A stretch of DNA of 15,605 nucleotides, taken from NCBI GenBank assembly GCA_946478675.1, contig CAMLEF010000070.1, positions 1 through 15,605 on the forward strand. Reading direction: 5' to 3'. This document shows, piece by piece, positions 1-7,282 of this stretch (its first letter is position 1; every line of letters begins with the position of its first letter). The notes under the pieces were generated by a model. The model did no database searches. It was not told the DNA's origin and saw nothing but the letters and a program-made list of their open reading frames with translations. The position numbers and the translations under genes are program-made. The DNA is from an uncultured Flavobacteriales bacterium (GTDB lineage: Bacteria > Bacteroidota > Bacteroidia > Palsa-965).

Positions 1-55
1 TCCGCCGCCGCGTAGGATCGGCAATGGCCTGAAATACGTCTCTTCTTGTTTCCAT
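1..55 (-). CDS. ArsR-family transcriptional regulator, N-terminal 18 codons only (cut by window edge)
   Basis: Reading leftwards from an ATG at 55-53 gives METRRDVFQAIADPTRRR, after which the window ends. The FQAIADPTRRR stretch is the characteristic first helix of ArsR/SmtB winged-helix repressors, a family of small dimeric DNA-binding proteins that usually repress their own operon. In Bacteroidota, members with this opening often sit beside SRPBCC (AHSA1-type) genes, which would lie outside this window. There is no Shine-Dalgarno sequence before the ATG, which is normal for this phylum. A consensus-like promoter and a palindrome lie just upstream (82-121). Only the start is visible, so the inducer, metal or otherwise, cannot be judged. 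The family call rests on the match of about 12 residues. Confidence 0.75.
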   Translation of the reverse strand, partial: METRRDVFQAIADPTRRR

Positions 56-81
56 TGGGAAGCAAACATTATGCAATCATC

Positions 82-121
82 TGCTTGCAAATATATATGC
101 AAGCATTTGATTGCGCAAGCA
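82..121 (-). promoter_or_regulatory. Promoter and palindromic operator candidate for the ArsR-family gene
   Basis: On the minus strand TATATTTG (plus 88-95) fits the Bacteroidota -7 consensus TAnnTTTG, and a TTG lies 20 bases upstream (plus 116-118) as a -33 element. The 8-base arms TGCTTGCA (82-89) and TGCAAGCA (98-105) form an inverted repeat centred on the -7 element. A third half-site, GCAAGCA (115-121), covers the -33 element. ArsR repressors classically bind AT-centred inverted repeats over their own promoter, so autoregulation is a reasonable inference. The expected leader is about 25-30 bases. Confidence 0.5.
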
Positions 122-177
122 GGGAAGCGAAATTTGCGGTCAAATGGTTCGCGGCCAGCAGACTTAAAAAGCTTTTC

Positions 178-211
178 AGAAAAAAAGCGCACCTGGATCA
201 GGAGCGCTTTT
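178..211 (-). terminator. Rho-independent terminator of the DFDPG-repeat gene
   Basis: AAAAGCGC (183-190) pairs with GCGCTTTT (204-211). An inner stem CCTG (192-195)/CAGG (199-202) closes a 3-base loop, with one A-A mismatch between the two stems. Read leftwards the hairpin runs into seven T residues. It lies 45 bases past the stop of the 256-1995 gene and before the ArsR promoter. Confidence 0.8.
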
Positions 212-255
212 CGCATTTCATGGCTGCGTAATTTCTTTTCGCTGTCCGGAAAATC

Positions 256-1995
256 CTAATTCTCCTTCACCAGCTTTACCACTTCCGGTTGATCACCAGC
301 GATCCGCAGGAGGTAAACGCCCGGCGGCGCTTCCGTTAAATCGATTTGCTCATTCGAAGCTTCGATTTTCCTGCGCAGTATTTCTTTACCCAACGCATCC
401 GTCACCACCATCTCCTTCTCCATCTCGTCAGGCATAACAAGATGAAAGATCCCGCTTCCCGGGTTGGGATAAACCAAAACCGAAGCCGCCGCTGTTGATT
501 CATGTATTCCCAGCGGTCCAGCCGATCCGGATTGATCGAGCTTGTGCATATACATCTGCTCCTGCGTCGCGGAAAGAAACGCGGTGCCGACGCCGGGATT
601 AAAATCCGTAGTCGTATCGAATACGCCGGTGGAATAAATGCTCATGTCTTCCGGGATCACCAGCGAATAGCCGTACGCATTTTCCGTACTGCCCATTTCG
701 ATCGCCCAATCCAATGTACCAGCGGTGTCCAGCTTCAGCATGAAAATATTGGAGACGCCCGGTCCGGATGTATTGAAATTCAGCACACCGACACCCGGAT
801 CGAAATCGGTCGGGCCTTTGTAATTGCCGATCATGTACACATTGTTCTGCACGTCCGTCGCGCAATAATACCCGTTGCCGCATCCGGTGATCGTCCACGT
901 TCGCACCCACACGAATTCGCCCTGCGCATTCAGCTTGAGCAGGAAAATATCACTCGCGTTGGAAGCGGCCGTTACATTGTACACCGCAGCACCGGGATCA
1001 AAATCCACCGTGCCGCCGAATGGCCCGCTCACGTACACATCGCCAGCGTGATCAATGGAAACGACCATGCCCACATCCATCGAAGTCGCTCCGACCGGCA
1101 CCGCCCAATCCAGATTTCCATTGGAAGAATGGAGCTTTAAAATAAAAGCATCAACGGTGTTCGTGGTAGCCACGAGATTCAACACACCGGCACCGGGATC
1201 GAAATCGGCAGTGCCCATGAAGCTGCCGGTGACATACACGCTGCCGGCATTATCCGCAGCAAGCGAATAGACCGTCAGCATATTCGTTCCGCTGATCTGA
1301 TCGCTCCAGAGATAATTGCCGGAAGAGTCGAGCTTCAGAATAAAAATGTTGGGATAGACGCTGGACGAGCAAACCATATTCTGAACGCCGGGGCCCGGAT
1401 CTGCGTCGACCGTTCCGTGAAAGTTAGCGGTTGCAAAAACATTGCCAGCGGTATCACAGGCAAGATTCATGTCTTCCATATACGCGAGGTTTCCGCCGAA
1501 CGCTTTTGCCCAGATGAAATTGCCGTTCCTGTCGAGCTTGAGCACAAAACCCAAACGCGTTCCTGTTTTCGTCAGCATAAAAACGCCGGGGCCCGGATCG
1601 AAGTCGGTGGTTTTTGTAAAGGCGCCGGAAAGGTAGAGGTTCCCTGCCGCGTCGTTGGCCAGCGAACCCACCAGCACCGCCCCTGAATCGCCAAGGCTTT
1701 TTGCCCAGAGCAAATTTCCGAGCGGATCCATCTTGATGAGATACGTGCTCTGCGCCGTAGTGGAAAGGTTCCATTGTCCCGGGCCCGGATCAAAGTCGAC
1801 GGTCCCGGTGTACACGCCGGTGGAGTACACATTGTAGGAAGTATCGGCGACAATGGTATTCCCGTACAACGCGCTTACGCTGGAGCCGGGATTGAAATTC
1901 GTTCCTCCCGCCCAATCAAAATTGGGTGCCTGCGCATGGGCTTCGGAAATAATTATTGCGAGCAGCGCTACGGCAAAAACCACTGTTTTTCTCAT
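256..1995 (-). CDS. Secreted seven-fold DFDPG-repeat (SBBP-like) protein with T9SS type A sorting domain
   Basis: This is a 579-residue secreted or cell-surface protein of unknown ligand. Residues 1-21 are a signal peptide (MRK, a hydrophobic core, then AHA-Q). Residues of about 25-495 contain seven copies of a unit of about 66 residues. Each has a D-[FA]-[DN]-P-G turn (mostly DFDPGPG or DFDPGAG), a line like ILKLDSSGNYLWA, and a D-x-A-GNVY strand. This pattern matches SBBP/beta-propeller repeat proteins of Bacteroidota, and seven units suggest one seven-bladed propeller. Residues 506-579 (VLVYPNPGSG to the C-terminus) are a T9SS type A sorting domain, which directs export through the outer membrane by the Por/Gld machinery. 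The start is the only ATG that gives a signal peptide. Transcription diverges from the neighbouring kinase gene; a weak -7-like TACATTTA lies at 2037-2044 (minus strand). The aspartate-rich turns could bind calcium, but this is speculation. Confidence 0.88.
   Translation of the reverse strand: MRKTVVFAVALLAIIISEAHAQAPNFDWAGGTNFNPGSSVSALYGNTIVADTSYNVYSTGVYTGTVDFDPGPGQWNLSTTAQSTYLIKMDPLGNLLWAKSLGDSGAVLVGSLANDAAGNLYLSGAFTKTTDFDPGPGVFMLTKTGTRLGFVLKLDRNGNFIWAKAFGGNLAYMEDMNLACDTAGNVFATANFHGTVDADPGPGVQNMVCSSSVYPNIFILKLDSSGNYLWSDQISGTNMLTVYSLAADNAGSVYVTGSFMGTADFDPGAGVLNLVATTNTVDAFILKLHSSNGNLDWAVPVGATSMDVGMVVSIDHAGDVYVSGPFGGTVDFDPGAAVYNVTAASNASDIFLLKLNAQGEFVWVRTWTITGCGNGYYCATDVQNNVYMIGNYKGPTDFDPGVGVLNFNTSGPGVSNIFMLKLDTAGTLDWAIEMGSTENAYGYSLVIPEDMSIYSTGVFDTTTDFNPGVGTAFLSATQEQMYMHKLDQSGSAGPLGIHESTAAASVLVYPNPGSGIFHLVMPDEMEKEMVVTDALGKEILRRKIEASNEQIDLTEAPPGVYLLRIAGDQPEVVKLVKEN
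590..1800 (-). repeat. Seven DNA repeats of about 200 bases encoding the DFDPG units
   Basis: The DFDPG codons recur near 1786, 1591, 1391, 1193, 992, 794 and 592, a spacing of about 195-205 bases. Around each, the plus-strand text is a variant of CCCGGATCGAAGTCG. The first three copies encode DPGPG, the middle ones DPGAG/DPGAA and the last two DPGVG, which hints at stepwise internal duplication. Confidence 0.8.
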
Positions 1996-2183
1996 GGCAG
2001 GATAAGATTAAAAAGCAAGAACTTATGGTTGTTTTATAAATGTAGGAAATCCACCCTTCCCGTCCGGCAGCATCAACTCTCATAACAGTTGAACTTTTTA
2101 ATGGATGAACGACAAGGATGGAACAGCCAATCAAATATTCACAGAACAATTCAATAAAACCTTTTCAGAACTGCGAAGCTTTT

Positions 2184-2191
2184 TACATTTG
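2184..2191 (+). promoter_or_regulatory. Perfect TAnnTTTG element touching the kinase start codon
   Basis: TACATTTG matches the Bacteroidota -7 consensus exactly and ends three bases before the ATG at 2195. If used, the transcript would start at or very near the start codon and be leaderless. The -33 match is weak (TTTTC near 2162-2166). The element may be chance in an AT-richer gap. Confidence 0.35.
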
Positions 2192-2194
2192 ATC

Positions 2195-3814
2195 ATGCAA
2201 CCCCGATTTCCGGCCCGCTTATTCCGCCTGCTGCTGCTCCTCTTCTTCTCTCCCATTCTCCTGCGCGCGCAATCGCCCACGCCCAACACCTACGCGCAAC
2301 ATTACAGGCAGGCGCTCACGTATAGCGATGCTTCGCTCTTCGGTCCCGCCATCGAGGAAATAAATGCGGCCATTGCCGTTGCAACTTCGCAGCACCAGGA
2401 GAAGCAACGCATCGAAGCAGGCATTGCGCTCGGCGAGCTGTTCCGCAAAACCGGCGACTACGAAAAAGGACTTGCGCAGCTGCGTTCACTCACAGGCGCG
2501 GTGGCTTACCCGGAATTGCAAGTGCGGCGACTCGATCGTATGGCGGCGATCTACGATGAATGGCACAACACGAAGCTGCTGCACGGACAGGATTCTGTTT
2601 CGCTTTACCTCGACAGCGCGCTTTCGTTATCGTCGCGATTGCATTTGCCTGCGGAAGAAGCGAGCCTGTACAACCAGCTCGGTTTTCACTTCTGCACAAG
2701 CGATCCGGAAAAAGGGCTGGATTACCTGCTGCATGCGGCGCAACTTTTCGAGAGCCTGCGCGATACGCACAATTACGTGGGCGCGATGACGAATGTGCTG
2801 CGTTGCTACATGGCACAACACGACAGTTTACATGCGGGGCGCATCATCCGCGAACTGGTGCCGCTGATCAAGGATAAGAAATGGTACACGGCGGAGATCG
2901 AGCTCTACCGGATCGCAGCGAGTTTCGCGTTCAATTACAGCAAAGATGGGGAAGCGGCACAACAATGGTCGGCGATGGCGGACCGCAGCAACATCGCGAA
3001 TCTCGAAGCGATCAACACCACACAGCTGAACGCGCTCCGCACGCTTTACGAAACGCGGCAGCTGCAGGAAAGGCTGCTCTTCCAGCAAGAGGCGCTCGAT
3101 CGCGAATCGCGGCGCACGCGTGACCTGGTCCTGTTTTCGATCCTGCTCGGCGGGTTGGCCGTCATCGTCATTACGCTGCTGTTGCGCGAACGCACATTGC
3201 GCGGGCGACTCAAAACCGCCAATGCCGAATTACAGATCAGCAACGAAAAATACCGGCTGCTGATGATCGAAAGCAATCACCGGATCAAGAACAATTTGCA
3301 GATGGTGATCTCGATGCTGCATTATTCCGAAAGCGAAACGCAGCACGACCCGTCTTCCGCTTTCCGACGCATGGCGCAGAAGATCCGGACCATCGGCGCA
3401 CTGCACCAGCATCTCTCCGGGGACGCGCACAACGAGTTCGTTTCACTCGACGTTTATTTCGCTGCGATCGCTGATCTGTATGCCGACATCGCCGTCGATT
3501 TTCCTGCCGTCCGCTGTACTGTCGAGCCGGCAGCGATCCGCAGCGAACGCATCGTGTATTTCGGTTTGCTCCTTAACGAAATGCTCGCCAACACGATCGA
3601 GCACCGCAGGGGAATGGGAGACGAAATAAGCGTTGAAGTCACAAAGCACAACGAGCGCTACCGGTTCGATTACCGCGATCATTCCACGCACGATCTTACG
3701 ACGGCGAAAGGCACCGGCAGCGGGTTGATTCGCGGGCTGGTGGAACGGGTGGGCGGAACGGAATTCAGCGTCGATCCTTCGAACGGACATTATCAATTCT
3801 TTTTCCATGGCTAA
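2195..3814 (+). CDS. TPR-containing membrane sensor histidine kinase (HisKA_2 type)
   Basis: This 539-residue inner-membrane sensor kinase would phosphorylate the regulator encoded directly after it. Residues 1-25 are a signal peptide (MQPRFPARLFR, leucine-rich core, RA-Q). About 30-300 are helical TPR-like repeats in the periplasm. About 311-330 is a transmembrane helix, followed by a short coiled coil. H362, in the motif ESNHRIKNNLQ, is the phospho-accepting histidine of the HisKA_2 family. The ATPase domain has the N box (N461, N466 in NEMLANTIEH) and a good G2 loop (GTGSGLIRGL). The usual D-x-G-x-G of the G1 box reads DHSTHDL instead, so ATP binding may be altered. The frame is open to an ATG at 2105, but the added 30 residues would bury the signal peptide, so 2195 is preferred. 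Its end overlaps the regulator gene by 8 bases, implying translational coupling. The sensed signal is unknown. Confidence 0.88.
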   Translation: MQPRFPARLFRLLLLLFFSPILLRAQSPTPNTYAQHYRQALTYSDASLFGPAIEEINAAIAVATSQHQEKQRIEAGIALGELFRKTGDYEKGLAQLRSLTGAVAYPELQVRRLDRMAAIYDEWHNTKLLHGQDSVSLYLDSALSLSSRLHLPAEEASLYNQLGFHFCTSDPEKGLDYLLHAAQLFESLRDTHNYVGAMTNVLRCYMAQHDSLHAGRIIRELVPLIKDKKWYTAEIELYRIAASFAFNYSKDGEAAQQWSAMADRSNIANLEAINTTQLNALRTLYETRQLQERLLFQQEALDRESRRTRDLVLFSILLGGLAVIVITLLLRERTLRGRLKTANAELQISNEKYRLLMIESNHRIKNNLQMVISMLHYSESETQHDPSSAFRRMAQKIRTIGALHQHLSGDAHNEFVSLDVYFAAIADLYADIAVDFPAVRCTVEPAAIRSERIVYFGLLLNEMLANTIEHRRGMGDEISVEVTKHNERYRFDYRDHSTHDLTTAKGTGSGLIRGLVERVGGTEFSVDPSNGHYQFFFHG

Positions 3815-4460
3815 AATCGAGCTGGTGATCATTGAAGACGAATTCTTCGCGGCGAATCATCTACGTGAACTGCTGGGCACGCTGGGCTATCACGTGAAAG
3901 GAATTTTTTTCAGCGGCGAAGATTTCCTGCAAAAAACGGATTGGCGTTTCGATGCGGCGATCGTCGATATTTTTCTTTCCGAAAAGCTCAGCGGTCTCGA
4001 TGTGGCGGCGAAGCTGAAAGAACGACACAAGCCGTTTATTTTTCTCACGGCCAACCAGGATGCGCAAACGCTGAAAGCCGCAGCACGACAGGCGCCGCGG
4101 GCTTACATCACCAAACCGTTCCGGCAAAGCGACGTGCAGGCGGCGCTCGAGATCATTGCGAACAGCCTCGCGCCGAAGCTGCAGGTGAAAGTCTCGCGCG
4201 GCAGCGAAGATCTTCATCCCGCCGATATTCTTTTCATCCGCTCCGACGGCGTTTACACGGAGATCGTCACGCTCAACGAAACGCTCGTTCAGCGCAAGCT
4301 GCTAAAAGACATCGCGCAGGAACTTCCTTCAACGTTCATCCGCGTGCACCGTTCCTACATCGTGAATTCGGATTACATCGAGCAGCGTTCGCCGGCAACA
4401 TTGATCGTGCGCGGCAATGAAATTCCCATCTCGCGCAGCTTCCGGAAAAATCTCGACTGA
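3807..4460 (+). CDS. LytTR-family response regulator, partner of the upstream kinase
   Basis: This 217-residue DNA-binding response regulator has a receiver domain at about residues 4-120. It carries the acidic pair E10/D11, phospho-acceptor D54 (AAIVDIFL), T81 and K103 in ITKPF. A LytTR domain at about 130-217 has the family core FIRVHRSYIVN at 177-187. LytTR domains bind direct or inverted repeats upstream of target promoters. The ATG overlaps the kinase stop (ATGGCTAA), so the two are one operon. Followed by a hairpin that serves the opposite strand. Targets cannot be read from the window; the neighbouring secreted-protein gene at 256-1995 is a candidate by position only. Confidence 0.93.
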   Translation: MAKIELVIIEDEFFAANHLRELLGTLGYHVKGIFFSGEDFLQKTDWRFDAAIVDIFLSEKLSGLDVAAKLKERHKPFIFLTANQDAQTLKAAARQAPRAYITKPFRQSDVQAALEIIANSLAPKLQVKVSRGSEDLHPADILFIRSDGVYTEIVTLNETLVQRKLLKDIAQELPSTFIRVHRSYIVNSDYIEQRSPATLIVRGNEIPISRSFRKNLD

Positions 4461-4461
4461 C

Positions 4462-4497
4462 GAAAAAAAAACGTGCCCGCATTTTCAGCAGGCACGT
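4462..4497 (-). terminator. Rho-independent terminator of the collar cassette
   Basis: Read leftwards, ACGTGCCTGC (4497-4488) pairs with GCGGGCACGT (4480-4471) as a 10-base stem with one G-T wobble and a 7-base loop, then a run of about nine T residues. It lies 28 bases after the stop of the 4525-6216 gene and directly behind the convergent regulator gene. It has no T-run in the rightward direction. Confidence 0.85.
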
Positions 4498-4524
4498 GAC
4501 GCAGACAAAACACGGACCGGAAGC

Positions 4525-6216
4525 TTAGCTCACCGATACCGGGGGGTTAACATATTTGCTCTGCAGCGGCGATTGCAGCGATGCGGGCTGTAAAAAATCA
4601 GCGGCATAAATTCCCGGCGCCGCCTGCACATTGATGCCGTTGATGCCATTCGAAAGGCGGCAGATGGACGCGTTAGTCAGGATTGCCGGGCGGATCTTCA
4701 TTGCTGCATTGTCATAGTTGCCCGATTGGTTGACGCAAACGTAATCCTGGATGGCGAGCGCTTTCGTGTACGACGGCGCATAATAACCAGCGTCGGGGAT
4801 CGTCACTACCGGTTGCGAAGGATCGGTGACGTCGAGCACACCGAACTGCAGGGCCAGCGCGAGATTGAAGGCACCCGAATTGTCGTTGATGAGCGTGAGC
4901 TGGAAGCCGGTGATCACACTGATGTGATTCGGGTTGCTGTGTACCGGGGGTTTCACATAGGTGCCTTCAAACGTGCCGATGTTATCGATCGCCGGCGTGT
5001 ACGTCGTTCCGTTCCAGAACGCAGGATTATTGTAATCCGCGACGGAAGGAAAAACTCCTTGCGTGGTCAATTCCATATTCGCGCCTGCGGAGACAACCGT
5101 TCCCTGCACGGCGAGGTAGAGATAGCTGCCGCAATTCGGGCTGCCGTACGGATTAATATTGGTGAAACCCAGCGATCCGAAAAAGCAATTGGGATGTGTG
5201 CCGGCAAGGCTGACGGTATTCGAGCAGAAGCCCCACGCATATTGATTATAAACGGGAACCGCCGAGCCATTGGGATAATCGGCGATGTGGCAGGTCACCT
5301 GGTTGTAATCGACACGTGTCGTCGGATCTACCGTGTACGCCGCCTGGTTGTTAGCCGCCAGCTGATCGGCGCTGCCCGTAGCTAATTCGGTAAGCTCGTT
5401 GGCGAACGTGCCCCACACGAGACTGCTCTCGGAAGAGTTGCCGAAATTTTCGGTGATGCCGTTCAGCAGGCTGTAGTGGTTCGAGTTGCTGCCGGTGGAA
5501 GTGATCAGCAGCTGCAGCGCCGTATCGTGCAGGTAAAGCGTCATCGCCACGAGCGAGAACGTATAGTCCATCAGGCGGAGCATTGATTCGTACTGCGTCT
5601 CATCTTTGAACGAACCGGAGAGATTGGTGACGTTGCCGTTTTCTTTCGCGAGCAGCACCATCGACGACCACGTAGCGATCGCATCAACGCCCTGGGAGCT
5701 GGAGCTGCCGCCGGGAGTAGCCGTCGAGAAAATGCCGCTCAGGCTCGAAGTGGCAGGATCGAGCTTGCTGATGACGGCCGAATTGATCAGCTCGTCCAGC
5801 TGTTTCAGCGCTGAAGGACGAACGGTGCCGTTGGAGTCGACGCAGCCCAGGCACCAGTCGCTGTACGCGATTTGTTTCGTGCCGGCATCCACGGTGATGA
5901 GGCCGTTGAAGTTGCCGTTCTTGTCGAGGCTAACCGTACCCAGGTCGGCATGATAGGTCTTGAGCAGCTCGTGCGCATAGTTCAGCGAGTTGGCGATACC
6001 CGACCATTCTTTGACCAGGTTATTCTGCTGCAGCGCGGCGTAAATATTATCGAGGTCATGAATGATGCTCTGACCAAGATCCTCGAGCAATGTTGCGAGA
6101 CTGGGCTGGTTGCCGAGAATGGCGTTGATAATAGCAGAAGCTTCATTGTCGCGGTGCTCGTATACCGCTTTGAGTGCGCGCATCACGCTGACGGCTTTGC
6201 CGAAATCGAATCCCAT
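4525..6216 (-). CDS. Unassigned 563-residue protein, second gene of the collar cassette
   Basis: I do not recognise a family. The protein begins MGFDFGKAVSVMRALKAVYE and has no signal peptide, transmembrane helix or T9SS sorting domain. Residues 1 to about 295 look mainly alpha-helical (long amphipathic stretches such as LVKEWSGIANSLNYAHELL, and SMLRLMDYTFSLVAMTLYL). Residues of about 300-563 are rich in Asn, Gly, Tyr, Pro and Thr and look beta-rich. Cysteines occur in short clusters (WCLGC, WGFCSN, NCFFGS, NCGSY, DYVCVN). The layout of a helical front and beta back resembles some effector or pore-forming proteins, but no motif supports this. An in-frame ATG at 6396 exists, but it lies inside the collar gene and adds 60 low-complexity residues. 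The ATG at 6216 follows the collar stop by 34 bases and is preferred. It probably shares the collar promoter. Confidence 0.8.
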   Translation of the reverse strand: MGFDFGKAVSVMRALKAVYEHRDNEASAIINAILGNQPSLATLLEDLGQSIIHDLDNIYAALQQNNLVKEWSGIANSLNYAHELLKTYHADLGTVSLDKNGNFNGLITVDAGTKQIAYSDWCLGCVDSNGTVRPSALKQLDELINSAVISKLDPATSSLSGIFSTATPGGSSSSQGVDAIATWSSMVLLAKENGNVTNLSGSFKDETQYESMLRLMDYTFSLVAMTLYLHDTALQLLITSTGSNSNHYSLLNGITENFGNSSESSLVWGTFANELTELATGSADQLAANNQAAYTVDPTTRVDYNQVTCHIADYPNGSAVPVYNQYAWGFCSNTVSLAGTHPNCFFGSLGFTNINPYGSPNCGSYLYLAVQGTVVSAGANMELTTQGVFPSVADYNNPAFWNGTTYTPAIDNIGTFEGTYVKPPVHSNPNHISVITGFQLTLINDNSGAFNLALALQFGVLDVTDPSQPVVTIPDAGYYAPSYTKALAIQDYVCVNQSGNYDNAAMKIRPAILTNASICRLSNGINGINVQAAPGIYAADFLQPASLQSPLQSKYVNPPVSVS

Positions 6217-6250
6217 AGTTGTGGTTTTTTTAGATGAATAATTATACGGT

Positions 6251-6646
6251 TCAGTTGGTGCGCATGATGTAATAAAGCGCATAATAAGGCGGGCGGTTTT
6301 CGTGCGCCTGTCCGCCTTTGTTGGCGTCGGAAGCAGCGGGTTGGTTGCCGCCGGTTGCGTTTCCGGGTGAGCCGGCGCCACCGGATTTCCAGTCATCGTT
6401 GACCGGGTTGAATTGCTGATAGCCGTGATTGTGCGGCGGAATTTGTTCGGGCGTGAGCGTAACCATTTCCTCTCCGCCGGTGTCGCCCGGGTTGTACGTC
6501 TTGCCTGCGCCGACGATAAAAAGATCGCGGAGGTCGGGCGTGTTGTTGCTTCCGTCGCAGCAATTCCAACCGATCGGGAGATGATCGATAGTACCGCTGA
6601 ACATGACGATGCTGCCGATCGGAACAGTGCCTGTAGGGGTTGCCAT
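6251..6646 (-). CDS. Small phage-tail-collar-domain protein
   Basis: This 131-residue protein has a tail collar domain of the kind found at the tips of phage tail fibres and in microcystin-dependent-protein (MdpB) relatives. It shows the opening PIGSIVMFSG, the P-x-G-W-x-x-C-D-G motif at residues 24-32, TPDLRDLFIVGAG at 36-48, PPHNHG at 70-75 and the typical ending NRPPYYALYYIMRTN. The core is complete, but the protein is shorter than many MdpB proteins. The ATG at 6646 is chosen because residue 1 then leads straight into the domain; the open frame continues to 6685 with unconvincing residues. No other phage structural gene is nearby. It forms a two-gene unit with the downstream 563-residue gene (34-base gap), and its partner function is unknown. 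Confidence 0.87.
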   Translation of the reverse strand: MATPTGTVPIGSIVMFSGTIDHLPIGWNCCDGSNNTPDLRDLFIVGAGKTYNPGDTGGEEMVTLTPEQIPPHNHGYQQFNPVNDDWKSGGAGSPGNATGGNQPAASDANKGGQAHENRPPYYALYYIMRTN

Positions 6647-6670
6647 AATTTTCGTTTTTAGGTGATGCAG

Positions 6671-6678
6671 CGAAAGTA
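6671..6678 (-). promoter_or_regulatory. Probable -7 element of the collar cassette promoter
   Basis: On the minus strand TACTTTCG differs from TAnnTTTG at one base. A TTG lies 17 bases upstream of it. It stands 24 bases before the ATG at 6646, leaving a leader of about 20 bases ending in an A-rich stretch, as usual in this phylum. Confidence 0.45.
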
Positions 6679-6876
6679 GCAGCACACGAAAGCGGCAACG
6701 GGAAATTGTAGTGGGCGACGGATTTTTGTTGTGAATTGCAGAAAATAGCTACGAGATCGAAAGGAAATCGTACAATAACACAACAGGAATGGAGAACAAT
6801 GCTGCGCACCGCTTTATGAAAAATTCTGGTACCCGATGAGCAGCGAATAAATGAATTCAAACGACCTTTACAGGCA

Positions 6877-7272
6877 TTGAAAACCATCACCCTATACCGC
6901 CCGGTCGGCGTACGCGAACTGGAACTGGTCATCGATTCCGGAATGATTGCATTTCCGCCACGGCTGGAATGGCAACCGATTTTCTACCCGGTGCTGAACA
7001 GTCCTTACGCTGAACAAATCGCGCTGGAGTGGAATACGAAAGATGCGTTTTCCGGTTACGCCGGTTTTGTAACAGCGTTTGATCTCCCGGAAGATTATCT
7101 GCAGCAGTTCGAAGTTCAAACCGTCGGCAATGACCGTCACCAGGAACTTTGGATCCCGGCAGAACGTCTCGAAGAATTCAATTCGAAGATCATCGGGAAG
7201 ATCCGCCTGGAAAAATGTTTTTACGGAGAAGGTTACACGCACAATGCTAAAATAGAAGCCTTGCTCCGCTGA
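6877..7272 (+). CDS. Small protein of the 'ADP-ribosylation/crystallin J1' annotation group
   Basis: This 131-residue cytoplasmic protein has no signal peptide or membrane helix. Its features (ITLYRPVGVRELELV, AFPPRLEWQPIFYPVLN, IALEWNTKD, GYAGFVTAFDLP, ELWIPAERLEEFN, IIGKI) match from memory a family of short bacterial proteins named 'ADP-ribosylation/crystallin J1'. No catalytic role is established for it, and no ADP-ribosylglycohydrolase active site is visible. The start is TTG at 6877: the only upstream in-frame room ends at a TGA at 6817 with no ATG, and MKTITLYRP matches the usual opening of the family. It is transcribed away from the collar cassette; no clear promoter was found in 6686-6876. 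The 3' end abuts the dehydrogenase remnant on the opposite strand. Confidence 0.7.
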   Translation: MKTITLYRPVGVRELELVIDSGMIAFPPRLEWQPIFYPVLNSPYAEQIALEWNTKDAFSGYAGFVTAFDLPEDYLQQFEVQTVGNDRHQELWIPAERLEEFNSKIIGKIRLEKCFYGEGYTHNAKIEALLR

Positions 7273-7282
7273 ATTTTTCACG

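Noticed and set aside
46..259. Two short rightward reading frames at the left end
   Set aside because: They cross the ArsR start, its promoter palindrome and the terminator hairpin, and encode nothing recognisable.
2105..2194. Upstream start for the first kinase
   Set aside because: It would place 30 polar residues before a clear signal peptide; the ATG at 2195 starts that signal peptide directly.
1996..2194. Strong promoter for the DFDPG-repeat gene
   Set aside because: The best leftward -7 match (TACATTTA, 2037-2044) lacks a -33 partner at the usual distance, so it is not listed as a feature.
6217..6396. N-terminal extension of the 563-residue protein to an ATG at 6396
   Set aside because: It overlaps the end of the collar gene, is Pro/Thr/Ala-rich with no domain, and the ATG at 6216 after a 34-base gap gives a natural start.
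4525..6646. Prophage
   Set aside because: Only a collar domain is present; there is no capsid, terminase, portal, tail sheath, lysis or integrase gene, and no attachment-site repeat was seen.
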